The position numbers and the translations under genes are program-made. Shown here in pieces: positions 22,658 through 30,983 of a DNA stretch of 39,228 bases (position 1 is its first letter; each line of letters starts with the position of its first letter). The notes below the pieces were generated by a model. The model made no database searches. It was not told the DNA's origin and saw nothing but the letters and a program-made list of their open reading frames with translations. The stretch covers positions 1-39,228 of the forward strand of contig CAMCWK010000027.1 of assembly GCA_945882615.1 (NCBI GenBank), given 5' to 3'. This DNA is from Rhizobium sp. Q54 (GTDB lineage Bacteria; Pseudomonadota; Alphaproteobacteria; Micropepsales; Micropepsaceae).

Positions 22658-24421
22658 ATGGCCAGGCTGCTTCCCAAACGCGACGCGGTGATCATTGGCT
22701 TGGGCTGGACCGGCTCCATCCTGGCGCAGCAGCTGACCGAGGCAGGGCTGAACGTCGTGGCCATCGAGCGTGGGCCCTGGCGCGACACCGCCACCGATTT
22801 CAATATCGCCTATATGCAGGACGAGCTGCGCTACGCTATCCGCAAGGAGTTGTTCCTCAAGCCCAGCGTCGAAGCCATGACCATGCGCAACAATATCTCC
22901 CAGGCCGCGATGCCGATGCGCGATTACGGTTCGTTCCTGCCGGGCGACGGCGTGGGCGGCGCGGGGGTGCACTGGAACGGCAAGACGTGGCGCTTCTGGA
23001 GCAGCGATTTTTCCATCCGCAGCCATCTTGTGCAACGCTATGGCGCCGCCAAGCTTAAAGGCTTGCAGCTGCAGGACTGGGGCGTGACCTGGAACGAGAT
23101 CGAACACAGTTTCGACCAGTTCGAATATCTCTGCGGCATTTCCGGCAAGGCTGGAAATCTCAAGGGCCAGGTCCAGCCGGGCGGCAATCCCTTTGAAAGC
23201 CCGCGCACGCGCGAGTATCCCAACCCGCCGATCAAGACGGGCTATGCCCCCACACTGTTCGCAGACAAGGTTCGCGAGCTCGGCTACCATCCTTTTCCTC
23301 AGCCATCGGCAAACCTGTCACAGGCGTATGTCAATCCGCTGGGCGTGCGGATGGGGCAATGCACCTATTGCGGCTTCTGCGAACGCTTCGCCTGCGGCAA
23401 TTACTCCAAGGCCAGCGCCCAGACCACCATCCTGCCGGTGCTGATGAAGAAGCCGAATTTCGAGCTGCGCACCGAATGCGAAGTGCTGAAGGTCAATCTG
23501 ACGCCTGACGGCAAGATGGCCAGAAGCGTCACCTATATCGACGCCAAGGGTGTGGAATATGAACAGCCCGGCGACATTGTGGTGATCTGCGCCTATGCGC
23601 TGATGAATGTGCGGCTGATGCTGCTGTCGCAGATCGGCACCCAGTATGATCCGGTCACGGGCAAGGGCGCGGTCGGCCGCAATTATTGCTACCAGACCGG
23701 CAGCGGCGCCCGCATGTTCTTCGAGGGCAAGCACTTCAACCCCTTCATCGGCGCCGGTTCAATGGGCCAAACCATGGATGATTTCAACGGCGACGCCTTC
23801 GACCATGGCTCTCTCGATTTTCTGGGTGGCGGGGGCATCAGCTGCGATCCCAGCAACGGTCGGCCGATCAGCTACCGGCCGACCGCGCCGGGAAGCCCGC
23901 GCTGGGGGGCAGGCTGGAAGAAGGCCACGATCGAGGGCTACAACAGTTCGATGGGCTTTTCGGCCCAGGGTTCGTCCTATCCTGTGCGGGAGAACTTTCT
24001 CGACCTCGATCCCACCTATACCGACCGCTACGGGCGGCCGCTGCTGCGCATCACCTTTGATTTTCCCGACAATGACATTCGCATGTCGCATTTCATGTCG
24101 GACCAGCTGGAACGCATCGCCAAGCCCTTCGGCGCGAAAGTCACGACCGTGTCGCGGGTCAGGAAGGGCTGGAATGCGGTGCCCTATCAAAGCACCCACA
24201 ATACCGGCGGCGCCATCATGGGCAGCGACCCCGGGACCAGCGCGGTGAACAAATATCTGCAGAGCTGGGACGTGCCCAATGTCTTTGTGGTGGGGGCCTC
24301 GGCTTTTGCCCACAATGCCGGGATGAATCCCACCGGCACGGTGGGGGCGTTGGCCTATTGGGCGGCCGAGGCCATCACCAGCAAATATATCAAGAGCCCC
24401 GGCAAGCTGGTGCCCGCATGA
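22658..24421 (+). CDS. GMC-family flavoprotein dehydrogenase large subunit (gluconate 2-dehydrogenase-like)
   Basis: This 587-residue protein has an N-terminal FAD Rossmann motif, VIIGLGWTGSILAQQL with VVAIERG. It has GGAGVHWNGKTWRFW, typical of this subfamily, and the C-terminal GMC pair THNTGG (His514) and AHNAGMNPTGTVGA (His552). A cysteine cluster C235-x2-C238-x2-C241-x4-C246 (CTYCGFCERFAC) matches the iron-sulfur site seen in FAD glucose and fructose dehydrogenases. It oxidises a sugar or sugar acid in the periplasm and passes electrons to the cytochrome c subunit. It has no signal peptide and should be exported with the Tat-tagged small subunit. It overlaps the cytochrome gene by 4 bp. 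Confidence 0.92.
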   Translation: MARLLPKRDAVIIGLGWTGSILAQQLTEAGLNVVAIERGPWRDTATDFNIAYMQDELRYAIRKELFLKPSVEAMTMRNNISQAAMPMRDYGSFLPGDGVGGAGVHWNGKTWRFWSSDFSIRSHLVQRYGAAKLKGLQLQDWGVTWNEIEHSFDQFEYLCGISGKAGNLKGQVQPGGNPFESPRTREYPNPPIKTGYAPTLFADKVRELGYHPFPQPSANLSQAYVNPLGVRMGQCTYCGFCERFACGNYSKASAQTTILPVLMKKPNFELRTECEVLKVNLTPDGKMARSVTYIDAKGVEYEQPGDIVVICAYALMNVRLMLLSQIGTQYDPVTGKGAVGRNYCYQTGSGARMFFEGKHFNPFIGAGSMGQTMDDFNGDAFDHGSLDFLGGGGISCDPSNGRPISYRPTAPGSPRWGAGWKKATIEGYNSSMGFSAQGSSYPVRENFLDLDPTYTDRYGRPLLRITFDFPDNDIRMSHFMSDQLERIAKPFGAKVTTVSRVRKGWNAVPYQSTHNTGGAIMGSDPGTSAVNKYLQSWDVPNVFVVGASAFAHNAGMNPTGTVGALAYWAAEAITSKYIKSPGKLVPA

Positions 24422-25608
24422 GGCAGGTTCTTCTCGCGGTCGCCTTCGCGGTTGTTTCGTCCCCCGCCTGCGCCGCGTCGGTCGATGCGGGCCGCTACCA
24501 GTCGGTGCTGGGCGATTGCGAAGGCTGCCACGGCAAGAACCTGGCGGGCGGCGTCGAACTTATGACGCCATTCGGCAAGCTGGTGGCGCCCAACATCACA
24601 TCCGACAAGCAAACCGGGATCGGCAACTACACGGCGGAGAATTTCCGGCGGGCGATGAAGGACGGGGTCGGACCCGGCGGCAAGCGGCTCTATCCCGCCA
24701 TGCCCTATCCCGCCTACGCCAAGATGAGCGATGCGGACATCGCCGACCTGTGGGCCTATTTTAAGACGGTGAAGCCGGTGCGCCATGCGGTGGATGTCAA
24801 CCAGCTGCGATTTCCCTTCAACCTGCGTTTCATGATGCGCGGCTGGAACATGCTGTTCTTCCGGCCTGCACTTTATGCGGCCGATAAGGCCAAAAGTGCG
24901 GCGTGGAATCGCGGCGCTTATATCGCCACCGGCCCGGCCCATTGCGGCACCTGCCACACCCCAAAAGGCTTTTTTGGCGCCGACAAGGGGTTGGCGCTGT
25001 CAGGCGCGTCGCTGCAAGGCTGGTTCGCCCCCGATCTCACGGGCGATCCGACAACCGGTCTGGGCGGCTGGAGCGCGGCCGAGGTGGCGGAGTATCTCAA
25101 GACCGGACGCAACGCCCATTCCATCGCTTCGGGGCCGATGGGCGAGGTCATCGAACATTCCACGTCAAGAATGAACGGCGCCGATCTTCGCAGCCTTGCG
25201 GTCTATCTCAAGGACCTTCCCGCATCGCCGGGCAATGGCGGCGGGGCAAGTGGTGTAGAGGCGCAGATGAAATCGGGCGCCGGCATCTACCGGATGAATT
25301 GCGCCGCCTGTCACAGCTTGGATGGTCGGGGCGATAACATTCTGTTCCCGCCGCTGGCGGGCAATGCGCTGGTGCGACAGACCAGCGCCGAGACACTTGC
25401 GCGTGTGGTGCTGGCGGGCAGCAAGGCAGTGGCGACGCGCGAGACGCCCACGGGCCCCGGTATGCCCAGCTTCGCCTGGAAGCTGAACGATGCACAGGTC
25501 GCCAACCTGCTCACTTACATCCGCAACCATTGGGGTAACCGCGCACCGGCGGTATCCGCCGACGCAGTGAAGAAGATCAGGACGTCTTTGCGCTCAGCAT
25601 CTCACTGA
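24418..25608 (+). CDS. Triheme cytochrome c subunit of the GMC dehydrogenase
   Basis: This 396-residue protein has a Sec signal peptide (MRQVLLAVAFAVVSSPACA). It carries three c-type heme sites: CEGCH (34-38), CGTCH (176-180) and CAACH (295-299). Three heme domains in about 400 residues is the standard form of the cytochrome subunit in gluconate, alcohol and sorbitol dehydrogenase complexes. It takes electrons from the flavoprotein and delivers them to ubiquinone at the inner membrane. The ATG overlaps the large-subunit stop (ATGA). The 3' end overlaps the convergent TPR gene by 32 bp. The C-terminal membrane anchor found in some relatives is not evident. Confidence 0.93.
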   Translation: MRQVLLAVAFAVVSSPACAASVDAGRYQSVLGDCEGCHGKNLAGGVELMTPFGKLVAPNITSDKQTGIGNYTAENFRRAMKDGVGPGGKRLYPAMPYPAYAKMSDADIADLWAYFKTVKPVRHAVDVNQLRFPFNLRFMMRGWNMLFFRPALYAADKAKSAAWNRGAYIATGPAHCGTCHTPKGFFGADKGLALSGASLQGWFAPDLTGDPTTGLGGWSAAEVAEYLKTGRNAHSIASGPMGEVIEHSTSRMNGADLRSLAVYLKDLPASPGNGGGASGVEAQMKSGAGIYRMNCAACHSLDGRGDNILFPPLAGNALVRQTSAETLARVVLAGSKAVATRETPTGPGMPSFAWKLNDAQVANLLTYIRNHWGNRAPAVSADAVKKIRTSLRSASH

Positions 25609-27694
25609 ACAAGGCTTCGATGTCGCGCGCAAGGCGCGGTGTGTCGAACAGTGGTGAGCTGCGGCCCGCCAGTTTTTCGCGCAAGCCTTTCAGTCGCGCC
25701 GGGTTATGCGCCAGTTCCAGCGCGGTCCGTTCGTAAGCGGCCGCGTCTTCCGTCACCAGTTCGGGCAACCCCGCCGCCGACAACATGCTGGCGGCGACAC
25801 GCCCGGCATAGGCTGTTCCCTTGCAGGTCAGCACCGGCAGGCCCGCCCACAGCGCATCGCAGGCGGTGGCATGGGCATTGTAGGGCAGGGTGTCGAGAAA
25901 TAGGTCGGCCAGGGCATGGCGGGCGAAATGCACGTCCAGCGGGGCGCCCGCTGCGAACACCAGCCGCTGGGGATCGACGCCAAGCCCCTCCGCCGCGCGT
26001 TGGAGATTTTGCGCTGCCGCCTCGCCGGGCTTCTTCAGCCACAACACGCTGCCGGGCACCTGGTCGAGAAGACGCATCCAGATGGCGAAGACCGGGGCGG
26101 TGAATTTCCAGTTGTTGTTGAAGGAGCAAAAGACAAAGCCGTCTTCAGGCAGGCCCGCCTGGACGCGCGGCGGCGGGGTGCCAATCACATTACCGGTGTC
26201 TGTTGGGAAAAAGCAGTTGGGAAGATATGCGAGCTTTTCGGAAAAACGCTGCGCGTCCGGTGCCACGATACGGTCGGCGATGAGGTAATCGATGAAGGGC
26301 GCGCCGGTGGTTCCGGCATAGCCTAGCCAAGTCGCCTGAACCGGGGCTGGGCGGTGGGCAAGGACATCGAAATTGTCGCCCTGGGTATGACCGTTCAGAT
26401 CGACCAGGACATCCACTTCCAGTTGGCGCACCAGCTGCGCGATGATGCGGGGATTTTGCTCCTTCACATCGTGGAACTTGTCGAACGCCGCCATCAGCCG
26501 CCGCCGCTGACCGCTGCCGTCATCGGGGCCGGTGGAGATGCCCAGCACTTGGAACCGGCTGCGGTCATGGGTTTCGATCAATTGAACGATCTGGGCCGCC
26601 ACCGGATGATGGACGAAGTCGGAGGAGATATAGGCCAGGCGAATTTTGTCATGGGCGTATCGTCCCGTGGCCATCGCCGGCGGCAGTTGCGGGAATCGGG
26701 TCTGGATCACATTGCGGGCGCACTGCAATTGCAGGGCCTCGTCGCCGCTATAGCCCAGCAGCACCCAGGGCGGCACCGCTTCGCGTGCCGCGATGCGCGC
26801 CGGCATCTGCGCGCCGATCCGCAGCGTGCGGTCCCAGTCGCACAGATTCAGCGCCGCCATGGCCGCGCCGCCAAACGCATGCGGCTGGCCACCGGCGCGC
26901 TCGAAACTGTCGAGCGCTTCTTCATGGCGTTTGAGCTGTTGCAGCGCGCCGCCGCGATTGCTCTGGGCTTCGGGATAATCGGGCCTCAGCGCCAGGGCGC
27001 GGTCATAACTCGCCACGGCCTCATCATAGCGCATCAGCCCTTGCAGCGCATTGCCGCGGTTGTTGAAGCTTTGCGCGTCGCCGGGCCGCAAGCTCAGCGC
27101 CCGGTCGAAACAGCCCAGTGCGTCGCCAAATCGCCGAAGGTCGAGCAGGGCGCTGCCGCGATTGTTGAAGGCGGCGGCATAATTCGGTGCCAGCCGGAGC
27201 GCGCGATCATAGGCCGCCAGCGCTTCGGCCGGGCGCTTCAGATCCTGCAGCACGCTGCCACGATTGTTCAGCGCCTCGACATAGTCGGCTTGCGCGGCCA
27301 GCGCCGCGTCATAATCGGCCAGCGCCGCGTCAAATCGGCCGAGGCTTTGCAGCACGGTGCCGCGATTGTTCAGCGCCTGCGGCCAGCCTGGCCTTGCCGC
27401 CAGGGCGCGGGTGAAGCCGGCCAGCGCTTCGCTTTCGCGCCCCAGGGTCTTGAGAACATTGGCGTGGTTGAGCAGAGCGTCGGCATCGTCCGGGCGCAGC
27501 GTCAGCGCTTTGGCGATTTCACCCAAGGCATCTTCCCCGCGCCCCTGCTGGGCCAGGATCACGCCCAGCAGGTGGCGCGCGGTGAAGTCGCGCGGGTCTG
27601 CCGCCAGCGCCGCGCGGTAGAGCCGTTCGGCCTCCGGCAGGTCGCCGCTGCGGTGCAGCGCTACCGCCTGGTCTGTCAAGGATTGTGTGGTCAT
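25577..27694 (-). CDS. TPR protein with SPINDLY / O-GlcNAc-transferase (GT41) domain
   Basis: In this 705-residue protein, residues 1-270 or so hold about eight TPR repeats; several contain NNRGxxLxxLxRxxxALxxYDRALxLxP. A linker follows. The catalytic part (about 345-700) has the GT41 features IRLAYISSDFVHHPVA, DVLVDLNGHTQGDN, PAPVQATWLGYAGTTG, NNNWKFTAPVF, SVLWLKK and FLDTLPYNAHATACDALWAG. It should transfer a sugar (GlcNAc or fucose) from a nucleotide sugar to protein Ser/Thr in the cytoplasm, with the TPR arm choosing substrates. In bacteria some such enzymes act on flagellin or surface proteins. No target gene is adjacent. It overlaps the cytochrome gene tail to tail. Confidence 0.92.
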   Translation of the reverse strand: MTTQSLTDQAVALHRSGDLPEAERLYRAALAADPRDFTARHLLGVILAQQGRGEDALGEIAKALTLRPDDADALLNHANVLKTLGRESEALAGFTRALAARPGWPQALNNRGTVLQSLGRFDAALADYDAALAAQADYVEALNNRGSVLQDLKRPAEALAAYDRALRLAPNYAAAFNNRGSALLDLRRFGDALGCFDRALSLRPGDAQSFNNRGNALQGLMRYDEAVASYDRALALRPDYPEAQSNRGGALQQLKRHEEALDSFERAGGQPHAFGGAAMAALNLCDWDRTLRIGAQMPARIAAREAVPPWVLLGYSGDEALQLQCARNVIQTRFPQLPPAMATGRYAHDKIRLAYISSDFVHHPVAAQIVQLIETHDRSRFQVLGISTGPDDGSGQRRRLMAAFDKFHDVKEQNPRIIAQLVRQLEVDVLVDLNGHTQGDNFDVLAHRPAPVQATWLGYAGTTGAPFIDYLIADRIVAPDAQRFSEKLAYLPNCFFPTDTGNVIGTPPPRVQAGLPEDGFVFCSFNNNWKFTAPVFAIWMRLLDQVPGSVLWLKKPGEAAAQNLQRAAEGLGVDPQRLVFAAGAPLDVHFARHALADLFLDTLPYNAHATACDALWAGLPVLTCKGTAYAGRVAASMLSAAGLPELVTEDAAAYERTALELAHNPARLKGLREKLAGRSSPLFDTPRLARDIEALFSEMLSAKTS

Positions 27695-27755
27695 GAAGCG
27701 CTTGTCGTCCCCGCCCCATAGTATTGCTGCTGGCAGCGCAAAGGTTAAGCCGTAT

Positions 27756-27783
27756 TTGCCGCGGCTTTGGGGCGTGGTATCTG
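27756..27783 (+). promoter_or_regulatory. Weak candidate promoter of the Tat-exported amidohydrolase-fold gene
   Basis: TTGCCG (27756-27761), 16 bases, TATCTG (27778-27783), placing the start about 20 bases before the ATG at 27811. GGTTAAG at 27743-27749 lies just upstream. The match is modest. Confidence 0.3.
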
Positions 27784-27810
27784 TGGGGCAACAAACAGAA
27801 CGGGAATGAC

Positions 27811-28698
27811 ATGGGAACGAGCAGGCGGGACGTCTTCGGTCTTATGGGGGGCGCGGCGGTTATGGCCAGCGTGCCGGCATGGGCGCATGACCCGGCGGTG
27901 GTGGAATGGAACGCGCACATGTTCAGTTCCGACACCAAGCGCTTTCCCTTTCATTCCAAGGCCACCTACAAGCCCGACGCCGCCACCTTCCCCGCCGATC
28001 CGCTGGCCGTCTACCAGAAGCATCTGAAGGAATTCGGAATCGACAAGGCGGTGGTGGTCCAGCCCGAGCCCTATGGCGATGACCACCGCCTGGTGCTGGA
28101 GTGCCTGCGCCGTGCTCCGGCGTCGCAGTTGAAAGCGACCAGCCTTTTCTATCCCAAAGACCCCGCCGCCCCAAAGAAACTGGCGGCCCTGGTGAAGAAA
28201 GAGCCGCGGATTGTCGCTACCCGCATCCACGCCCATCGCGGCAAGGAAATGTATATCGACTCTTTCGCCGCGCCCTATGTCCGCGCCTTGTGGAAGCAGG
28301 CGGCCGATCTTGGCGTGATCGTGGAGTTGCACATCGGTCCCAATTATGCGCGCCAGGCCGGCGCCGCCATTCGCGCCTTCCCAGGCTGCAAGGTGCTGAT
28401 CGACCATATGGCCGAACCCAAGCTGGGAAACCCTTACGAATTCGCCGATGTGCTGGAGCTGGCCAAGCTGCCCAATGTCTATATGAAACTGTCAGGGGTG
28501 GATTATATCGCCACCGACAAACCCTATTTCCAAAGCGTCCTGCCTTTCACCACCCGGCTGATCAAGGAATATGGTCCCGACCGGATGGTGTGGGGCGGTG
28601 GGTCGCCCCGCATCGTCGATATCCATATGAAGGGCTATTCGCCAGCCGACATCGCCAAGGTCAAGGGCGGCAATCTGCAAAAACTTCTGAACTGGTAG
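27811..28698 (+). CDS. Tat-exported amidohydrolase-family (TIM-barrel) protein with altered metal site
   Basis: This 295-residue protein has a Tat signal, SRRDVFGLMGGAAVMASVPA. The fold is that of the Amidohydrolase-2 / PDC-lactonase family: a strand carrying VELHIGPN, then VLIDHMAEPK, then VYMKLSGVDY and a C-terminal MVWGGGSP. The family normally begins with DxHxH and ends with a GxDxP Asp. Here these are EWNAH (residues 32-36) and GGGSP, so the first metal-binding His and the catalytic Asp are missing. It may be a metal-independent lactonase or a non-enzymatic binder. The start at 27811 is directly before the Tat motif. It shares a 116-bp divergent region with the TPR gene. Confidence 0.82.
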   Translation: MGTSRRDVFGLMGGAAVMASVPAWAHDPAVVEWNAHMFSSDTKRFPFHSKATYKPDAATFPADPLAVYQKHLKEFGIDKAVVVQPEPYGDDHRLVLECLRRAPASQLKATSLFYPKDPAAPKKLAALVKKEPRIVATRIHAHRGKEMYIDSFAAPYVRALWKQAADLGVIVELHIGPNYARQAGAAIRAFPGCKVLIDHMAEPKLGNPYEFADVLELAKLPNVYMKLSGVDYIATDKPYFQSVLPFTTRLIKEYGPDRMVWGGGSPRIVDIHMKGYSPADIAKVKGGNLQKLLNW

Positions 28699-28710
28699 GG
28701 AGTGTTCGCC

Positions 28711-29265
28711 ATGCGCCGTCTGTTCTTGATGCCCGTCATGATAGCGCTCGCATCAAACGCCGCGCTGGCCGAACCCACGCGCGACGAGGTGATGGCCGGC
28801 GCCGAGCGCTGCGACGGCATTGCCGACAATCGTGTCTGGCTGGACTGTTTTTATGGCTCGGCCCAGCCGATGCGGGCGCTGCTCAATTTGCCGCCCGCCA
28901 ACCCGGCCCAGGTGCGGCTGGTGCCGCCGCGCGGCGCCGAACCCCAGCGCCGGGTCGCCAGCGCGAAATCTCAGGAAAGCTCCGGCGGTTTCTGGGCCGA
29001 TCTGGTCGGCACGACCAAACCGGAAGCCTCCAACGTCGCGATGACAAAGTATGAATTCCAGCGCAATGGCGCCGTCACCGTCTCGCTGGCAGACGGTCAG
29101 GTGTGGCAGCAGTTGGACTCCGACCTGACCCGCGCCCGATGGAACAGGCCGGCCAATAGCTATCGGGTGGATATCAGTTCGGGGCTGGGCGCCACCTTCG
29201 ATCTGAGGGTGCGCGGCGAAAAGGGCACGGTCTATCGGATGCGCCGGGTTACGGCGCGCCCCTAA
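28711..29265 (+). CDS. Exported hypothetical protein
   Basis: This 184-residue protein has a Sec signal peptide (MRRLFLMPVMIALASNAALA). A short N-terminal element has two cysteines, AERCDGIADNRVWLDCFYG. A Pro/Arg linker (PPRGAEPQRR) follows. A C-terminal beta-rich domain (about 105-184) contains YEFQRNGAVTVSLADGQVW, QQLDSD and a VYRMRRV ending. I do not recognise a named enzyme family. The two cysteines may form a disulfide in the periplasm. A GGGAG ribosome-binding site precedes the ATG; an in-frame GTG at 28702 is less likely. It follows the amidohydrolase-fold gene by 12 bp, so they may be cotranscribed. It overlaps the convergent lipoprotein gene by 4 bp. Confidence 0.82.
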   Translation: MRRLFLMPVMIALASNAALAEPTRDEVMAGAERCDGIADNRVWLDCFYGSAQPMRALLNLPPANPAQVRLVPPRGAEPQRRVASAKSQESSGGFWADLVGTTKPEASNVAMTKYEFQRNGAVTVSLADGQVWQQLDSDLTRARWNRPANSYRVDISSGLGATFDLRVRGEKGTVYRMRRVTARP

Positions 29266-29564
29266 TAGCCGTAGTCGTAATACGAGCCGTAATAGCCGCC
29301 ATTGCCAGCGCCGATGTCGGCCTGCACGCCGCCATAGCCCCCGCTGTATCCGGCGCTGAAGCCACCGCCATAACCGGCGCCGTACCCGCCGCCATAGGCA
29401 TAGTCGCTGCGGTAGGTGATCGGCCGGTCATAGCCGCTGAGGCCATATTCATAGCCGGAGTCATAACCCGCCCAGGCGCCGTTTGCGGCGGGGCCGGGAC
29501 CGTAAACGACGCAGCCGCCGAGCAGCGGCAGGGCTAGGCAGATCGCGGCGGCGAGTTTCTTCAT
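29262..29564 (-). CDS. Gly/Tyr-rich small lipoprotein
   Basis: This 100-residue protein has signal MKKLAAAICLALPLLGGC, with lipobox LGGC and lipidated Cys18. The mature part is nearly all Gly, Tyr, Ser and Ala (GYGAGYGGGFSAGYSGGYGG) and ends YYGSYYDYGY. No enzyme domain is seen. It is probably an outer-membrane-anchored flexible chain. It resembles the 829 protein in composition but has a lipid anchor. Its stop overlaps the stop of the exported hypothetical gene (CTAA, 29262-29265). Function unknown. Confidence 0.8.
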   Translation of the reverse strand: MKKLAAAICLALPLLGGCVVYGPGPAANGAWAGYDSGYEYGLSGYDRPITYRSDYAYGGGYGAGYGGGFSAGYSGGYGGVQADIGAGNGGYYGSYYDYGY

Positions 29565-29704
29565 GGCCTTGGGTCCCGAGTGGTGGTCGCCTCAAAATGG
29601 CACAGCCGCCCCAGCGCGGCGAGGCAAGCCCGGGATTAGGGTAAATGGGCCTTCCGGGGCTTTCGGGTTAACGCTAGCGTGGCGGGAAATCAGGGGTGCT
29701 GCAT

Positions 29705-30865
29705 ATGGGAAGGAATGACCGGCGCGATTTTCTTGTGGCGGCGGGGCTCAGTTCCGCAGCCCTGGCCCTCGCGCCGGGGGATGTGAAAGCGGAGACCTTG
29801 CCGCCGGCTCTCGAGGTCAAGCCCCAGCATCACATACGCTTTGCGGTCTGCGGCATCAGCCACGATCACATCCATGGCATGATCGAAGCGGTACGGCGCG
29901 GCGGCGGCGAGCTGGTGGCGGGCTGGGGATTGGAGCCTGACAAGCTGGCGGTGTTCCGCAAGCGCTATCCCGAAGTGACGATCGCCGCCACCCAGGACGA
30001 GATCATCAACCGCTCCGACATTCAGTTGGTGCTGTCATCCCATATCGCGAGCGAGCGGGCCCGGATCGGCGTCGCCGTCATGAAGACGGGCAAGGATTTT
30101 CTGGCCGACAAGCCCGGCATCACCACGCTGGAAGATCTGGCGCTGGTGCGCCAGACCATCGCCGAGACAGGGCGCATCTACGCCATACTTTATTCGGAAC
30201 GGCTGGAGGTGCGCGCCGCAGTCTATGCCGGCGAGCTGATCAAGCAGGGCGTAATCGGCAAGGTGATCCAGACCATCAACATCGCGCCGCACCAGATCGT
30301 GCAGCGCGGCGGACTTGCCGGGGGCGGCAGCGGACGGCCGGAATGGTTCTGGAACGACGCGCAGTTCGGCGGCATTCTGTGCGATATCGGCTCGCACCAG
30401 GTGGATCAGTTTCTCTATTACACCGGCTCGACCAGCGCCGAAGTGGTATCGGCGCAGGTGGCCAATCTGCGCCATCCCGAGCGCCCGAACTTCCAGGATT
30501 TCGGCGACATGACGCTGCGCGGCGATCGGGGGCTTGGTTATGTGCGTCTTGACTGGTTCACGCCTGGCGGGCTGGGCACCTGGGGCGATGGCCGGCTTTT
30601 CGTGCTGGGCACCGACGGCTATCTGGAAATCCGCAAGTATGTCGATGTTGCGGTCGCCAATCGCGGCAACAATCTCTTTGTCGTGGACGGCAGACGCGCC
30701 CGTTATATCGATTGCGCCAATGGACCGCTGCCGTTCGGTCATCAGTTCGTCGCCGATATTGTGCGGCGCACACAAACGGCGCAGGACCAGACGCAATGCC
30801 TGCTGGCGGCGGAATTGTCGATCTTGGCGCAGAAGAATGCGACCCAGGTCACGCTAAGCGGTTGA
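29705..30865 (+). CDS. Tat-exported Gfo/Idh/MocA-family oxidoreductase
   Basis: This 386-residue protein has a Tat signal, NDRRDFLVAAGLSSAALALA. Next comes a Rossmann NAD(P) domain (about 42-165) beginning IRFAVCGISHDHIHGMIEA, with LADKPG holding the family Lys. The C-terminal sheet domain (about 165-385) has GGILCDIGSHQVDQFLYYTG, with the catalytic-region Asp/His. Relatives oxidise or dehydrate sugars and inositols with a tightly bound nicotinamide cofactor. Tat export fits a protein that folds around NADP before transport, as in glucose-fructose oxidoreductase. The GISHDHIHG start replaces the usual GxGxxG, a variant of the dinucleotide loop. The ATG at 29705 was chosen; GTG 29696 is in frame. 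Confidence 0.85.
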   Translation: MGRNDRRDFLVAAGLSSAALALAPGDVKAETLPPALEVKPQHHIRFAVCGISHDHIHGMIEAVRRGGGELVAGWGLEPDKLAVFRKRYPEVTIAATQDEIINRSDIQLVLSSHIASERARIGVAVMKTGKDFLADKPGITTLEDLALVRQTIAETGRIYAILYSERLEVRAAVYAGELIKQGVIGKVIQTINIAPHQIVQRGGLAGGGSGRPEWFWNDAQFGGILCDIGSHQVDQFLYYTGSTSAEVVSAQVANLRHPERPNFQDFGDMTLRGDRGLGYVRLDWFTPGGLGTWGDGRLFVLGTDGYLEIRKYVDVAVANRGNNLFVVDGRRARYIDCANGPLPFGHQFVADIVRRTQTAQDQTQCLLAAELSILAQKNATQVTLSG

Positions 30866-30924
30866 AATTGGGCCACGCTGGACCATTTCCGGGCTTTTCA
30901 CGCTGCGTTTTTAATTGCAACCTG

Positions 30925-30965
30925 TGCGCACCAGGAAGACGCAAAGCCGTCAGCCGATCAAACCA
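30925..30965 (+). promoter_or_regulatory. Leader segment with GEMM-like core upstream of the exported aldolase-like gene
   Basis: The leader has GCAA, a CCTG/CAGG mini-stem, then GACGCAAAGCC, followed by AAACC. The sequence GACGCAAAGCC is the most conserved strand of the c-di-GMP-I (GEMM, RF01051) aptamer. The second half of that aptamer (GGUAG-containing stem) is not visible before the ATG at 30984, and GACG/CGTC can form a simple hairpin here. It is listed as an unproven leader element. Confidence 0.2.
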
Positions 30966-30983
30966 AGTTCACGGGGAAGATTC

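Noticed and set aside
25580..27690. Regular repeats considered as a CRISPR array
   Set aside because: Period about 102 bp and in frame: these are TPR coding repeats.
26354..27721. Long plus-strand ORF of 455 residues opposite the TPR gene
   Set aside because: Its repeats are the antisense of the TPR units; no domain, no start signal, and the GT41 motifs are on the other strand.
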